From contig JABANP010000199.1 in assembly GCA_013115135.1 (NCBI GenBank), positions 25,346 through 89,345 on the forward strand: a stretch of 64,000 nt of DNA. Direction: 5' to 3'. Position 1 is the stretch's first letter. Each line of letters starts with the position of its first letter. Both the position numbers and the translations under genes were made by a program. A model generated the notes under the pieces. The model did not search any database, was not told where the DNA came from, and saw only the letters and a program-made list of their open reading frames with translations. Source of the stretch: Perkinsus olseni. Taxonomy: Eukaryota; Perkinsozoa; Perkinsida; Perkinsidae. This document shows, piece by piece, positions 35,505-50,000 of the stretch.

Positions 35505-35577
35505 TAGCAGCTCCTTGTTTCGATCAAGGGACCTTTGGGTTATGAGCCCAACACGCTATCCACTGCGCCAAGCTGCT
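35505..35577 (-). tRNA. Initiator tRNA-Met (CAT), copy 3
   Basis: Identical to copies 1 and 2. The T run after it is interrupted (TTTCTT), so termination may be weaker than for copy 2. Confidence 0.93.
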
Positions 35578-36282
35578 GCTGAGACTTTAGGCAGCTCGGA
35601 GTATTTGCTCTTGTTGTGTGCACTTGAATATTCGCCACCAATTTGCACCAATAAACCGCGTGTTGGTCCAAAATCGCAACAGAATGACTGGATTCGTGCT
35701 TGATCGGAGGTTTTATATGGACATACATCCACTTTATCGAGTTGCTGGGTCCATGATAGCCCAGTCCTCTCTGAGTCTGCCGCTTGAGACAAGGTTTGAC
35801 TGTGTGTTCAAGTCTGCATCTCAGCTGGTGGCTTAGTGAAGGACCAAATCGCCTGGGTCAATAGAGGTTGCAACAACGCTGATATCACATGTACAGGTCG
35901 AGAATATCAGTCATCAGAGGGCGGTTGCCGAGAGCAGTGCGATTGCGGGTGATCATGAATAGCAGATTCCTCCTGGAATGAGCGAACTCTAGACGGGGGT
36001 GGCCTGTGCCACAGCGAAACTGCCGCTTCAACTCCTGCCCCCTCGGGCATGCTGTCCCACTGCGAAGTGAAGGTGCGGGTTCCACCGCGAGCGCGAGCCA
36101 GCTGTTCCGTCCAGCCAACTTAACACAAGTTTGCTTCTTCCCAGCTGAATGTGCTACTGAATTGAGAAAGAGCGCTACCCCTGAGATACTCTCCTCACAT
36201 GGAAACATTAACATAATCGATACAGATGTGTTTAGTCTGACGTGAAAACCCGAAGGGTTTAATAGAGTGGTCAAGGGCATAC
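35578..36282. other. Spacer between tRNA array and CTPS
   Basis: I find no supported gene in these 705 bp. A small AAACCC-GAA-GGGTTT hairpin (36246-36260) lies just after the CTPS stop on its strand and may belong to its 3' end. Confidence 0.45.
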
Positions 36283-38814
<2,532 letters not shown>

Positions 38815-39363
38815 CTGTGGAATCAGGCATGGCAAGGCGAGCGAGCGTCAAGACGTTCGGAAGAAAGCTTCCGAACAAAGTCTCGAGGGGAGGGAATCAA
38901 AGCCGGCCCGGGAGCTACCTAGTGTCCACGGTGTCCTCACTAACGAAGAGGCTGTTTCTCTTGAACACAGGAGTGGTGGTGTAGTCGGACGCGGTGCGGA
39001 TCGGTGTAGGGGCCATGAAGTAGGAGAGGCAAGGTGACTGACTGAGAACACCCATAACCCTCACACCAATGGCCGATAACAATCTCACGACGAAGCGCCA
39101 ACAAGACAGCACGAGAGGCCCCTTCCAGGCCCAAACATCTGCCGGAAAATCGGACTACCTAGGCTCCATCCCGCTACACAAAGCTTTGTCCTCCTCTGAG
39201 ACAGCCGGACACAAGTTCCTAGCACGCATGCGCACGGAGCACTTTCCAAATTGCTTCATTAGAGAAGACTTCCAACTCAATGAAAGTCCGAGTAGCAGAG
39301 AATATTAATAAAACTGTATGATAAAACTATCAGACTACAAGAAACTACAGGCTCGAGGATCAC
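38815..39363. other. Upstream region of CTPS and 3' flank of the next gene
   Basis: The first CTPS exon should be here, because the exon at 38814 starts in the second phase after an acceptor. I could not choose a start codon with a convincing GT donor. Nothing else was recognised. Confidence 0.45.
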
Positions 39364-39661
39364 CTACTGCTTCTCAGAAGACTTCACCGTGGTGGTCGTG
39401 GTCGAGATGACAACTCCATCGCGAGTCTCAGTAGTGGTCGTAGTCACCGATGACCTGCTCATCGTAGTAGTGGTCGTTTCAGCCTGAAAGGAGGAAGTAC
39501 ACTAGGGAATCACTGCAGTCCAAGCCTACGGGTGTAGTGGCCACGACCATTCGCTGGTTAGACGCACGTCTGCGATCGTGCGGGTTCCTGTCACGAGCCT
39601 TGTCGCCGTCAAATGTTGTCGTCTTGTTGGTTATTGCACGAGCGTTTCGGGTTTTAGCCAT
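39364..39661 (-). CDS. Small basic, threonine-rich protein of unknown function
   Basis: Two minus-strand exons (39661-39530 and 39483-39364) joined by a 46-nt intron give 83 residues. The first part is basic (KTRNARAITNK, RDRNPHDRRRASNQR). The second has three runs of five threonines (ETTTTTM, VTTTTTE, STTTTTV). I recognise no family. Even spacing of the Thr runs suggests a repeated short motif. The frame is open across a clean splice junction, which favours a real gene. The next gene lies 318 bp upstream on the same strand. Confidence 0.45.
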
Positions 39662-39978
39662 GGTAAGCGAAAAAACAATCTGCTCTAGTGAACGAATCAC
39701 GATGACAACAGGACGCACAGCGCTGGCACAACACCGTGGAGGAGATTTAGGAAATCATCCATAATGCACAAAAAGAAAACACACAGTAGAATAGTCACGC
39801 CCACTCATCTCCAGTGACAGTGTACAAGCGGCTGGCGATACTGCAGACACCCGCCCAGCAGGCGTTCCGGCCTCTTTCGCAGTGAACGGAGCCACGACCG
39901 TGGAGTATCGCGAAGCAACGGAAATAGAAAACTATATATAATGGTGGCCCTATCATAGGGCTCAACAATGTCAGTGTA

Positions 39979-41031
39979 TCAGGCGTACTCTACGCCAATC
40001 TCAAGCGTTTCCTCTCTAGTTCTTACTTGAAGGACGTGACCACAAGGACTCATCTCCATGCCCTTGATATACATACCGGCTACACCCAGATCAAAGTCGT
40101 CCAGGTACTTGGGCGTCTCATCATCCCCGATGTCAACCAGCGCCAATCTGAGCTCGTAGTGACGGGAGACACTTGCGCAAATTACATCGGGGGTAATAAA
40201 ACGCACTGAGCCGCTGACACAAGGCAAGCTAATTCGCCTCTCCTTCTCACACCCTTCATCAGCAACAAACACGTAGTTGCGCTGGCAAGGATCCAGGTAA
40301 GTAAACCGTAGACCCTTGTCACCGCGATCAGCGACATCAAAGACTGCAGGGCTGAATTCGGGGTTTAGAGTTGCCCGACTCTTGCCGCTACCCAGGTCGA
40401 CTTCCTTCACAGATCTGTCGGCCGCGTCATGGTCGATGCCGAGATAAAGTCGGTCCTTGTTACAGGCAAGAATGCCCCAATGGATGCCAGAGTCCCCGAC
40501 TTTCACCGTTCGGCAACAGGAAGCCTGCTCGCTGACGACCGAGCCCTCCTTAATCTTGTAGTGGCGTTGACGAACAGCGTCGAAAGCGTGAGCTTTGTGG
40601 GCCTCGACTTTCTCGGTGCCACCAGCTCCCTTCGTGACACTGCTGGCACCTGACTCGACCCTCCCGACTCAGTTTCTGTGGTTTCCGAGGACCAACGTAG
40701 CCCATGACCAGGTGGAGCATTTCAAGCGGGGTATCATCGCCGAGCTCTCGCTGCACCGCCAGAATATCAGCAGCGAGATGCTCCGCGCCCAATACCATTG
40801 AAGGGTGGAAAAGCAAACTGAACTCCGAGCGAAGAGTAACACTCCTTTGCGATGATTCTCTCCCAGCGTAGGAATCCTGAGACTCTCACATTTCAGAATC
40901 GAAAGCTCATGCGCCACGCAAACCGGTTGAGGTCGTACGAACAATTTCCTTCCGCCTTCTACGCCAGACCTTTGCAACTCTAGAATTAGACGACGCGCAG
41001 TGGTAAGGACATAAAAGTGGAAAGCAGGCAC
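39979..41031 (-). CDS. Hypothetical protein, possibly beta-propeller-like
   Basis: The minus strand carries open segments MPAFHFYVLTTARRLILELQ (from 41031), LLFHPSMVLGAEHLAADILA, and a long C-terminal part ending VEYA at 39979. The C-terminal part alternates short strands with turns (LYLGIDHD, VKEVDLGSG, YVFVADEGC, LALVDIG), as in WD or NHL propellers, but no diagnostic motif is present. One extra base near 40648 is needed to join the second and third segments. Joining the first and second needs either an intron or a frame break near 40825. Function unknown; a weak ELGDDTPLEMLHLVMGYV stretch resembles an F-box-like helix pair, but I do not rely on it. Confidence 0.4.
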
Positions 41032-41360
41032 TAAGGCTAGTACACCTTGAACGAGGTGAGTATAAGATTGACTGGCCTGTCTACTCGAGTAGGCAGAGGG
41101 CCAGTGTGGGCAATAGCGACAGTCGACCGATGCAAAGATACCGATGAATTCTTTCGGTCGTTAGTACGCCATTCCCTCGCTAGTCCAATAAAATGCTAGA
41201 AAAATAACGTACCGCAGATTCGATCTTGAGTCGCCCGCGCGTTCAGCGTGCGCGTCAACCACCTAATCTGCGCGGGCGCCGAGACGCGCATCGGACTGCC
41301 TGTGTCGGGATTGATAGAATCGACTGGTGTCTGGAAGTTTAGGCGTAACTGTTCATACAC

Positions 41361-43165
41361 ATGGTCTCTCTAACCCGTCGACCCTCATCGGGAATCTTTA
41401 CCGATGTGTTGCGATGGGTGTTCCTCCCATTACGGGAGGCCTTCTCCCTGCAGTTCCTTGCAGCAGCGGTCTGGCTCTTCTCTTGCTCTGTTTGGAATTG
41501 CATGGTAGTACACTGGCCCAGGAAACTGACTCTCATAACACCGCTGCTGGCCCCGCACGGTCTCGTATCCTTTCAGGTCCAAGTCTACATAGATCGGTTG
41601 TACGCTCAGCAGCACTTCGGGGATAGACACTGGGACCCCCTGCCTGACGCTGGTTTCGCTATTCTACCCTATATCAAGGTAGTCTCGCGGGTGCGCGCAG
41701 CCAGTGACGTCATGGATGGGTCGCCTTGTATCGCTGGTCGTGGTGTAGGAACCCCATCTGGCCGATCAGTGGCAAACTTTTATCCTTGGCAGCACGCTCG
41801 TTGCATTCATGCTTCTGCACCCGCAGAGGTAGTGCAGGCAGGGCAATGAAATTTGACGTGATTTCACCTCCGACTTTGTCTCAGGATCAAAGTGCTGAAG
41901 CGTTTTTGTGCTATTCAAGGATCCGTGTTCCTGCTCAGGAGCATAACGATAGGGGTGGGTTCGGCAGGGGATCGCCTCTCCAGTGAATCCTTCATAGTGT
42001 GCTGCGCATCTCTGGACGGCGGGTTCGACCGATTCCCGGCTAGCGTTGCAATTGCAGTAACACACCTAAGGCTAGTGGGTTGCTATTCGATCGCCTCATC
42101 GCTCGTTGGGCAAATCTTCAGTGGAACTCACTGCATTCTCTTCGCTGTTACTCTCATTCTTCCAGGCTACCTTGCTGCCCAATCCTTACAGCCACTGCGT
42201 CAATGAGCATAGACAGGACGAGAACATCTTTTTCGAGGCATTGGCTGTTATGGGCGGGACTCGCGCTACCTGCGGAGATGTGCTCTTCAGCGGTACTAAC
42301 TGGGGCTGTCGCGAAGGCGCGCGACTATGGCGTCTGTGTAGGTCATGCTGCCAACATTACGATCATGGCACTCATCTGGAACGAATATTGCCGTCATTTC
42401 CTACCCCCACGGGCATACGTTACCGTACGATCAACTGGGATGTGGAATGCCAAGCGAAGAACCGGGTGAGACGGGGGACACCAGTAATTTCGCGCAACTA
42501 GCGGCAGTTTTTATTAGCCGCCCGCTTATTCCTCTTTTAGCATGGACGCGTTCCTGTGTTTTGCGTTCACCACTGTACGGAAGTGATGGGCTCAGGTTCA
42601 ACCGTGACTACTTGGCCTGTGCTGCGTGGCTCCTAGGCTACTTCGTACCGAAGGTTCTCTGCCCAAATTTGGCCGTCGCTGGATATCTGGTGAGCTCCGC
42701 TCTACTTCAGAGTCTTAAGAGTCAGCATCTCTTCTTCAGGTGGTGATAGCGACGCATTTCCACTACACTGTTGATGTCCTCGTTGGCATCTTTGTAGCGT
42801 GGAAAATGTGGAGAGTTTACCACATGTAGTACTGAGCGTGGCAAGCGACTCGAGCGCTACAGCTCCCTTGAGCAAAGAGCATCGTTGCTCCTCGCCCGCT
42901 GTTGTCCGCGATTGATGGTTTAGCCTAGACCTTGTTACCGCAGTTTTTTGCCCACGCGCTAATTCTTCCCCGCAGGTATGTCCGTTCACCGAAGCTTCTG
43001 CTGAAAGCACCTCTTTTGCGGTGGTTTGAGGAGCGGACTGTGGCTGACTTGCTCGAAGCCAAGTCCGAATTGAGGCGAATCCGATCGAGGCGGAAAAGAG
43101 CGGTTCTCGGAATCGACGACGGCGGGGCGTCGACGAGCACGGCTGCGACGGCGAGTGATAAGTGA
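41361..43165 (+). CDS. Sphingomyelin-synthase-like (PAP2_C) phosphotransferase
   Basis: A polytopic membrane enzyme of the family that moves phosphocholine, phosphoethanolamine or phosphoinositol onto ceramide. Visible family marks, in order: DPLPDAGFAILPYI, FLLRSITIG, LLPNPYSHC, then CGDVLFSG joined across an intron to HAANITI (catalytic motif with His), and THFHYTVDVLVGIF (motif with the catalytic His and Asp). Exons: 41361-41678, 41749-41828, 41885-41954, 42166-42292 and 42342 onward. The last conserved exon starts at 42748 after acceptor TTCTTCAG. It either stops at 42829 or, using donor 42826 and acceptor 42974, continues to 43165 with a basic tail (EERTVADLLEAKSELRRIR). The exon pattern at 42420-42690 is unresolved. 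Head-group specificity cannot be read from the sequence. Confidence 0.75.
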
Positions 43166-44032
43166 GTAGCAGCGCGGGTATAGATGTGAGAGGGTCTCCC
43201 TTTTCCCTCCAAGCGGCGCGTTCGGGACGTGCATGGTTCTGCGCCAGATCTTGATTCTTTGCCATGTTTGGTTGCGCTGTCTCAGATTCCGTAGTCCTAT
43301 GATGGCACGTCGGTTGGATTGGTCGAGTAGTGATGATTCGACCTCGAGCGGGCGCTGCTCATGCGCATTACCCATGCAGCCAGTGGCCCGTCGTCGGCAG
43401 CGGCCCTTCATCAGAGACTCCTCGTACTGCTACGCCTGCGGTGGTGTGCGATCGCCGATCGGAACGCCTCGCGGGAGCAACGCGATAGATTCTAGTGGCG
43501 GGCGAATTTGACTGCTCTTTTTTCTGTATACTAGTACATTGCTGCGGTATGCCGGGTTGGCTTAGTGCTGCCGTAGCTATCGGCTTGGGGGCCGGCGGGG
43601 TTATTATCACATTGTTGACATAATGGGACGCGTGGGTCGTGTTTGCAGTTGCGGATAATGGCTGGGTGAGGCAGGAGCTGCCTCAGCGTCTGTCGTACGT
43701 TCATTTGTCTGGAGCGTCACAGCGGAGCGAAGCTCAGTATTGTAGCAGTTTTTGTCACCCTAGGATGCTCTATCGTGGGTCTACAAGCGTCCACCAGCGG
43801 CCAGACTACAGCGATACCTATGCGCGCTCTGGACGGCGGCCGGAAAGTGGACGTCAGCTTGCGGGACATGGGAAGGGGGGCAGAGGCGGTGCTGAGGAGA
43901 GAACCAGCGGTAACAGCCATTCTCAACCGGTAGTACGGTGGGAAGCTGGAGATATCCTCAGCTCTGTTCGGGAACTCGAAGCCCGCGTACTGCGATATTT
44001 GGTCGGCCAGCAGTGCTCATACTACGCGAGCG
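43166..44032. other. Spacer or unresolved 5' part of the SMG1-like gene
   Basis: The region contains serine-rich open stretches (for example DWSSSDDSTSSGR from about 43312) that could be 5' exons of the kinase gene or a separate small gene. No splice chain convinced me. Confidence 0.35.
43549..43623 (+). CDS. Possible 24-residue single-helix membrane peptide
   Basis: ATG 43549 to TAA 43621 encodes MPGWLSAAVAIGLGAGGVII followed by four residues, which is one clean transmembrane helix. Tiny respiratory-complex subunits look like this. It could also be the first exon of something longer, since TAATGGG offers no clear 3' signal. It is recorded only because it is shorter than usual gene-finding limits. 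Confidence 0.25.
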   Translation: MPGWLSAAVAIGLGAGGVIITLLT

Positions 44033-47000
44033 TTGTCTAGTCGTTCCGTGGGAGGTTCGTCGTCGCTGTCACCGTCAGGCTGGGGCCCTGGGTCATCGCC
44101 TTGCCTGGTTTCTCGCAGGCGGGCATTCACTCCTCGGGCTCAGGTTCCGCCGACTAACGATAATCTTGAAGGTCACTACCTTGCGTGTATTGCGGCCTTC
44201 AAGAATCAAGATCCCGTGGCGATATCGGCAGCGGTCGCGTGGTTGAATGATAGAGGGCCTGGCAAGGGCGCCAAATCTCACCGTAAGTGTGCTCGGGTTG
44301 CCTTGTTTGATGACCATCTGTCGTGTGCTCAGACCCCTGTGCTGGCTCAAAGCGGTCTGAGTTTCCTATCGGTCCATTCTCCTCACGAGGCCATGAGTCT
44401 GCTCACTTGTGGCGTCTCATTGGGCCAGACTCAGCCAGGATGCAAGTGGGCTGCGAACTGGTGCCTTGATTCTGTTGGTCCCTACTACAACAGCTTGTGG
44501 CAGCCGCTGGTCAGTGGGCGGGTGGCTTCGGCGCGTCTCTATGTTGCTGCTCTCAGGATCGCCAGCGCAGCTCAGAGCGACAAGAGATAGTTTGGGGCTT
44601 TATAGATTGTCGCCTAAGAAGGGACAACTTCGGCACTAGCGAGGGCGCTGCCGTCATAGAGTTGGCCGTCGCAATCTCGGAAGTACACTCACACTGTAGC
44701 ACTGTGGTCGGAGGATTTCTTGTCTTTAGTACTTGGATCTATGCCGAAAGCGTCATCAAATTCCCTCACATGCCGATGACGTTGGGATGTACTTCGTCAG
44801 TCAGCGCCTCTACAGGAGGGTCTGGTCAATCCTGCAGGCAGTAAGGCTTGTGAGGGCAGTCAGTGGTTCCTAAGTGCCGTGCCCTTAGGAGACTTCGATG
44901 ACCAATGGGGCTGTCCGCACAGCCATGAAAGTGGTGAAAGTCTTTTCTCTGAGCACGAAGGGCATCAAGACGATCGGGGTGAGTACAGCGGTAGTAGTTG
45001 GCATGAGGAGATCTTCTATTCAGGCCTCGGTTGGCAGCCTACTGCGCACCTTGGTTGAGTGGATAATGCACGCATCGGCTCTTCCCGAAGACCTCGACCT
45101 GGTCACATTCATAATGCAGAATCTCCGACCAGCGTTGTCTAGTGGCAGCCTGGCTGAGCTCGTGGCCAAGTACAGCGACGATCTTTCGAAGGCCATGGCC
45201 GATAGAGAAGGCTTTGACTCTAAGAATCCCCTCAATGGCAACTACAGGTGATCAGGGGACCCGACTGTGTTGCTCGCCGTCGACCGGATTGCTCGTTCGG
45301 TCTCAGACACCATCAGCTGTTCAGTAAGGCGTACCGCCTTTCACGGCTCATTGCAGTGCTGGCGCCCCCGCAGGAGCTGGACCAGCTTTTGGCCATATCT
45401 CCGTTGTCGGCCCATGGCTGGGTGCACTTGGCCGCGATGCAGAGCAAACAATGGCAGCCCGCCTCCGCGCAGCACTTGGAAGCTTCGGTGTCGGCGTTTA
45501 TGATGGCCTGCAAGCAGATCGGCGTTGCATCAGCTGATGGCGATGTTGACGGCATTCACGCCTGTATGAACGTGTGTCTCGAGGTGGCAAGCGCGATCGG
45601 ACAGATGAGGCTGAAAATGAGAGAAAGCAGCAGCCCTGGGTGGAGCAGATAGTGTCTGCGTTCTTGCAAGCGGTGGCTGATGTCGATCCCTACCTCCTCG
45701 TGGGCCCTGCGATCTACCTCACTCGTGCCCGCGTTCTACGAGAACTCAACGCTGACAATGGCAAGACGGCCTTGGTGAGGAGTAGAATGGGGCCGGAGTC
45801 GAGGGCCTTGCTTGGCATGGATGTGACGGATGCAGACACACAAGCGGTCGCCGATAAAAGCACCTCGACGGGCCCACCGGCCTTGGTACCAGCAATCTCA
45901 TCTCAGGCAGTGGACTGGATATTCAGGGGAGTGCGCCCCAATGCTTTGGTGGAACCGTATCTAATCTTGACCTGCGTTACCGGTCGGACTGGCGTCGGAG
46001 CAAGCATGCATCACAGCGCCCTGGTGAAGGTGCTTCAGAAGCTGGACGACATGCGGGCCCTGCCTGAGGTAGGAGTCCTTGGTGACCAGCGTCGTCCGAG
46101 GCGCCGGGGAAGACTTCAGCACTTGGCAAGTGGGAGCTCTGGCCAGCCTCCTCCACGGCTTCGAGGTCTACTCAACGCTCATACTCGAGAAGTTCCAACG
46201 TGACAATCCCGTTTTCCTCCTGTTCTCGCGGAATCGCCAGCAGCTGGATATGTGGCTGGCCAGGCTGCGGACAAGCGTCGTGTACTGTATGTGCAGGACT
46301 TGGCCCGACATCACTGGGCGCTTCGCTGATGTCAAGAGTGGGCTTGTGTGCGAAGGGGTTGCTGGCGCCCGTGTCGTTACCAGGGGTGATCTGGCGGAGC
46401 TGTTGAAGTCGGTGGCTCTGCAGGGCCAACCTAGACCGAGTGAGAGCACAGTGGGAGCTATTATGAAGCTGGCTACTACCAAGGTGGATGATCAGTACCT
46501 GCTGCCCGGTCTTGGAAAGGAGCCTCGTCAAGTTCCACGTTGAAGACCGGCCGATGTCGGTCTGCGGCCTGTGCGAGTCAGTGGGCCTGGTTGCTTTCGA
46601 TCCCGAGTGTAGGGACCTGGTGCTGGGTATTTGGATGAAGGCTGCGGTGGTTTGCGACAGGGTCGCCTACTGGCCATTCGAGGACGCTATGACGGGCGGC
46701 GGCATGCTTCCGGAGCAGCAGAAGGCAGCCGGTCTTTTGTCGACATGGCAGCAAACGACAACTCGAGACATGGGCCCGGGCAAGCCCATCGGCTTCGCGG
46801 ACGCGACTTCCTCTGACGTGGCAGCTTCCTACTTGACTATGCTGCAGATTGGCTTGTTGCCGAGTGCCCCGGGTACCCAGGAGATCTTCGAGGCCACCAT
46901 GGGCAAGTGGGAGAAACAAGACACTATTGCTATGATGCTGTCGGAGATCCCTCCCTTGACGATTCATCCGCCCGATGGAGATCTCAGCCTCTATAAAGTG

Positions 47001-50000
47001 GACCTGCAGCGGCGCAGAAACGGCGAGGATGCGGCTCGGGAGCTCTTTGCCTTAACAATCGGCGAAGACCCAACTTTTCTCCGTGGGAATGACTCCCAGC
47101 GAGGCTGGCGATGTTCTTGAAACTGCAGAGCGACGCCAGCGCCCTTCCACTGGGGATCGTGGACCATGCGGTCAACACGGCCCTCGCCTTCAATGCCATG
47201 CCCCACAGTGACTTGGTCCTTACCGAGCTCTCACGGCATCCTAGTATGTTGCAGAGGCTTATTCACGTCGCTGCGAGCGCTGGGAGTCCCGGCTCCACCT
47301 AAGAGCGGTCAGGCCTACTACCGGCGCTGGTTGCTAGATCTTGGCGTTCGTGTTTGGGCGACAGCAGGAAGCGCGGAAGCCGCTGCGGAGCCGAGACGAA
47401 CGTTTGCCGAGTATCTTTTCCACCAGCACACTCTCGACCCTAGTGTGGAGGAAGAACCAGATGAGCTGTGCATCAGCAACTATGAGGAGTACGTCAAGAC
47501 GGAGGCGTTCCAAATGAAGAAGTCGGCGTCCGAGAAGGCAAGCATCCTCCTGAAGCTGTTGTCGCTGGGGATGAACCCAGCACTGGCGGACCAAATGCCT
47601 TGCTCTCTGTGGGCTCCTTTGGCCCATCAAGTCGTCAGCTACCTGAGAGACCGGAGGCCCCGAGTTAGAGCGTTCGCTCAAGCGGTATGGGATAAGCTTT
47701 GTAAGGAGGACCCGAATCGTGTGGTATGGTCAGCTCTGTCGCTGGCTGGTGCTCCCTGGCAAGGCGGATCCTCCTCCTCACTTAGTGCCGGATAGCGCCA
47801 TTCTGGAGCCGTTGCGGAGGTGCCACCCAGAGCTGGTTGAGAAAGCTGGATCGCTCTGCCATGCTCTTTAAGGGTGCTCAGCTGGTCGTTCGAGGACTCT
47901 GCCGCAAGAGTGGCGCAGTGGGCTGTCTCCAGTGCTGACCCGAACAAGCTTCGTACGGTACTCCTGAGCCTCAATAGCGAGGAGGCTATCGCTGAGGTCT
48001 TCGGTGACGAGTGCCATCCGGACGCACGGTATACCAAGGCAGCTCAGGCTCTACAAGCCCACATCGCGAAGAAGATACGCGACATGCGGCGAGAACGCTG
48101 CGAGGCAGTTGACGTATGCAAGTCTATTGTGGACTGGGCGAATGGAACGAGGCATGCAGTTCAAGTCCTCACCAAGCGGGGCACCTCGCAAGGGACCCAG
48201 GGTATCAGACTGGTGGAAGACTTGGCGCCTGGTTTGGTGTCTATGGACTTGACTGGTCTCAGCTTCGAGGGCGTCCCGGTGCAGAGGGTGGCCGCCAAGG
48301 TACAGTGCATGACGACGAAGAGCAGACCCGAAGCGGATAGCCTTTGACTCGCCTAGTGGAAGGCGTTTCGACTTCCTTCTGAAGGGAGCTGACGATGTCC
48401 GCAACGACGCTCTGGTCATGCAGATCATTCGAGCTCTCGGCGACATGTTGGACGCGGAGGCTCTGATGTGCGCCCAGCCTAGTGATAAGGAGCAGCTGTT
48501 CAAGACCTATGATGCTATAACCCTGGCTCCTCGCTGCGGCATGGTCCGCTGGGTTCATGAGCTCACCAGTCTGATCCAGATGGCCAAGCATCAGCCCAAC
48601 TTCCGCGAGCATGACATGCTCGAGTGGCGACGGCTGACCTACGAGGCCCTAAAGAATGCTGGTATCAATCCGTCTAAGACGCCGCGCAAGCTGTGGGACC
48701 ACGGCATACTGCTGCAGGTGTGGAGGACATTGCGGGCCCGTCGTCAGAGCGAGACTGGTGACGGCTTCATCCGTACAGAGCTGGTCCTGCAGGCGGGCTC
48801 TCCGAAGCAACTGTTCGCCTCCTATAGAAGGTTCGCTGCCTCCATGGCGATCAACTCTGCGGCGTCTGTATTCGCTGGTATGGGTGATCGTCACCTCGAG
48901 AACATCAGCGTCCACAGGCCGACGGGTGCGGTGGTCCACATCGACTTCTCAGTCTCCTTTCATAAGGGTCGGCGCCTCAAGGTCCCGGAGCGCGTGCCGA
49001 TGAGGCTCACGGCCGGTCTCCGCAGCGTACTGCAGAGCACGCCAGGAGAGTTCCGTAAGCTGATGAGCGACCTCGTGGCGAAGTCCAGATGGAACGCGGG
49101 CACGCGGCTAGTGGACGGCGACGTTCTTGAGGAGCGATTCAAGTACCTGATACCGCGGCTACTGGGAACTGTCCTGCGGCTGCCGTTGGTGGAGTGGTCG
49201 TCAGTGCAGCTACTGCCATCGTTGGTGTCACTCAGACCAGCGGACCGCCTGCCCAAGTGCCTCTCTGTGCTGGTGGCGAGCCTCAAGGATCGCGCTAGCG
49301 AGGTTGGGAATGAGGTACTGCCGGCGATTGCCGGCCACGAACTGATCAAGCTAACCGGTTCGGAGCTGGCTGTGGTGGAGGGACTTATCGAGGATTTGAG
49401 CCGTCGTCGTATGCTTGACGGAGGAGTTGGTCTATGCTTGTTGCTGCAAGCTTTTGACAAACATGGCTGGTTCCGGAATGGCCTAGCCGGCGCGGAAGTA
49501 TACTTGGGAGATCTCTTGAGTATGGGCGAGGATGCGATGAAGCAGACGATTTGCCCAGGCGCTGAGAGCGTGGGGAAGGTTGTTGAGAGATTGCAGGATG
49601 CGGCAGCCGAACTTCGCATGGTGAGCAGCCCGTGTCCCCTTCGCCCGTCTAATGGTGTTCTCTTCACTCAGGGTCCCGCTGCAGAATACGCTTCGGAAGC
49701 CGAAGACATTCAAGGGTGGCTATCGAGACAGCCCCCCATGACTACATCGGCCGGCTCGAATCGCTCCAGGATCCGCCGATCGGCCATTGGGGAGGACCGA
49801 GAGCGACTGAGGCTCGCAGGCCTCTGCTTCTATGCGAAATTGCCTAATGCCTGGCAGTGGCTCGGATACGTGTCGTCCCAAGTAAGCATCGGCTTCGCGT
49901 TCACTCGCCCCCATCGTGCGGTCCTTTTCTGTGCAGGTGTCAGCGCTTAACTCCCCGCGTATACCGGCATCACACAACGAGGCTTGGAGTAGAATGCTTT

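Larger units (their letters stand above)
35013..35577. repeat. 246-bp tandem repeat carrying initiator tRNA genes
   Basis: Period 246 bp, starting at 35013 and 35259, with a third partial unit from 35505 to 35577. Each full unit contains one intact and one degenerate initiator tRNA. The units differ at only a few positions, for example near 35143, 35157 and 35194 against 35389, 35403 and 35440. Confidence 0.9.

Noticed and set aside
42702..43265. Minus-strand open frame of 187 residues
   Set aside because: Overlaps conserved plus-strand exons of the sphingomyelin-synthase-like gene and has no recognisable domain.
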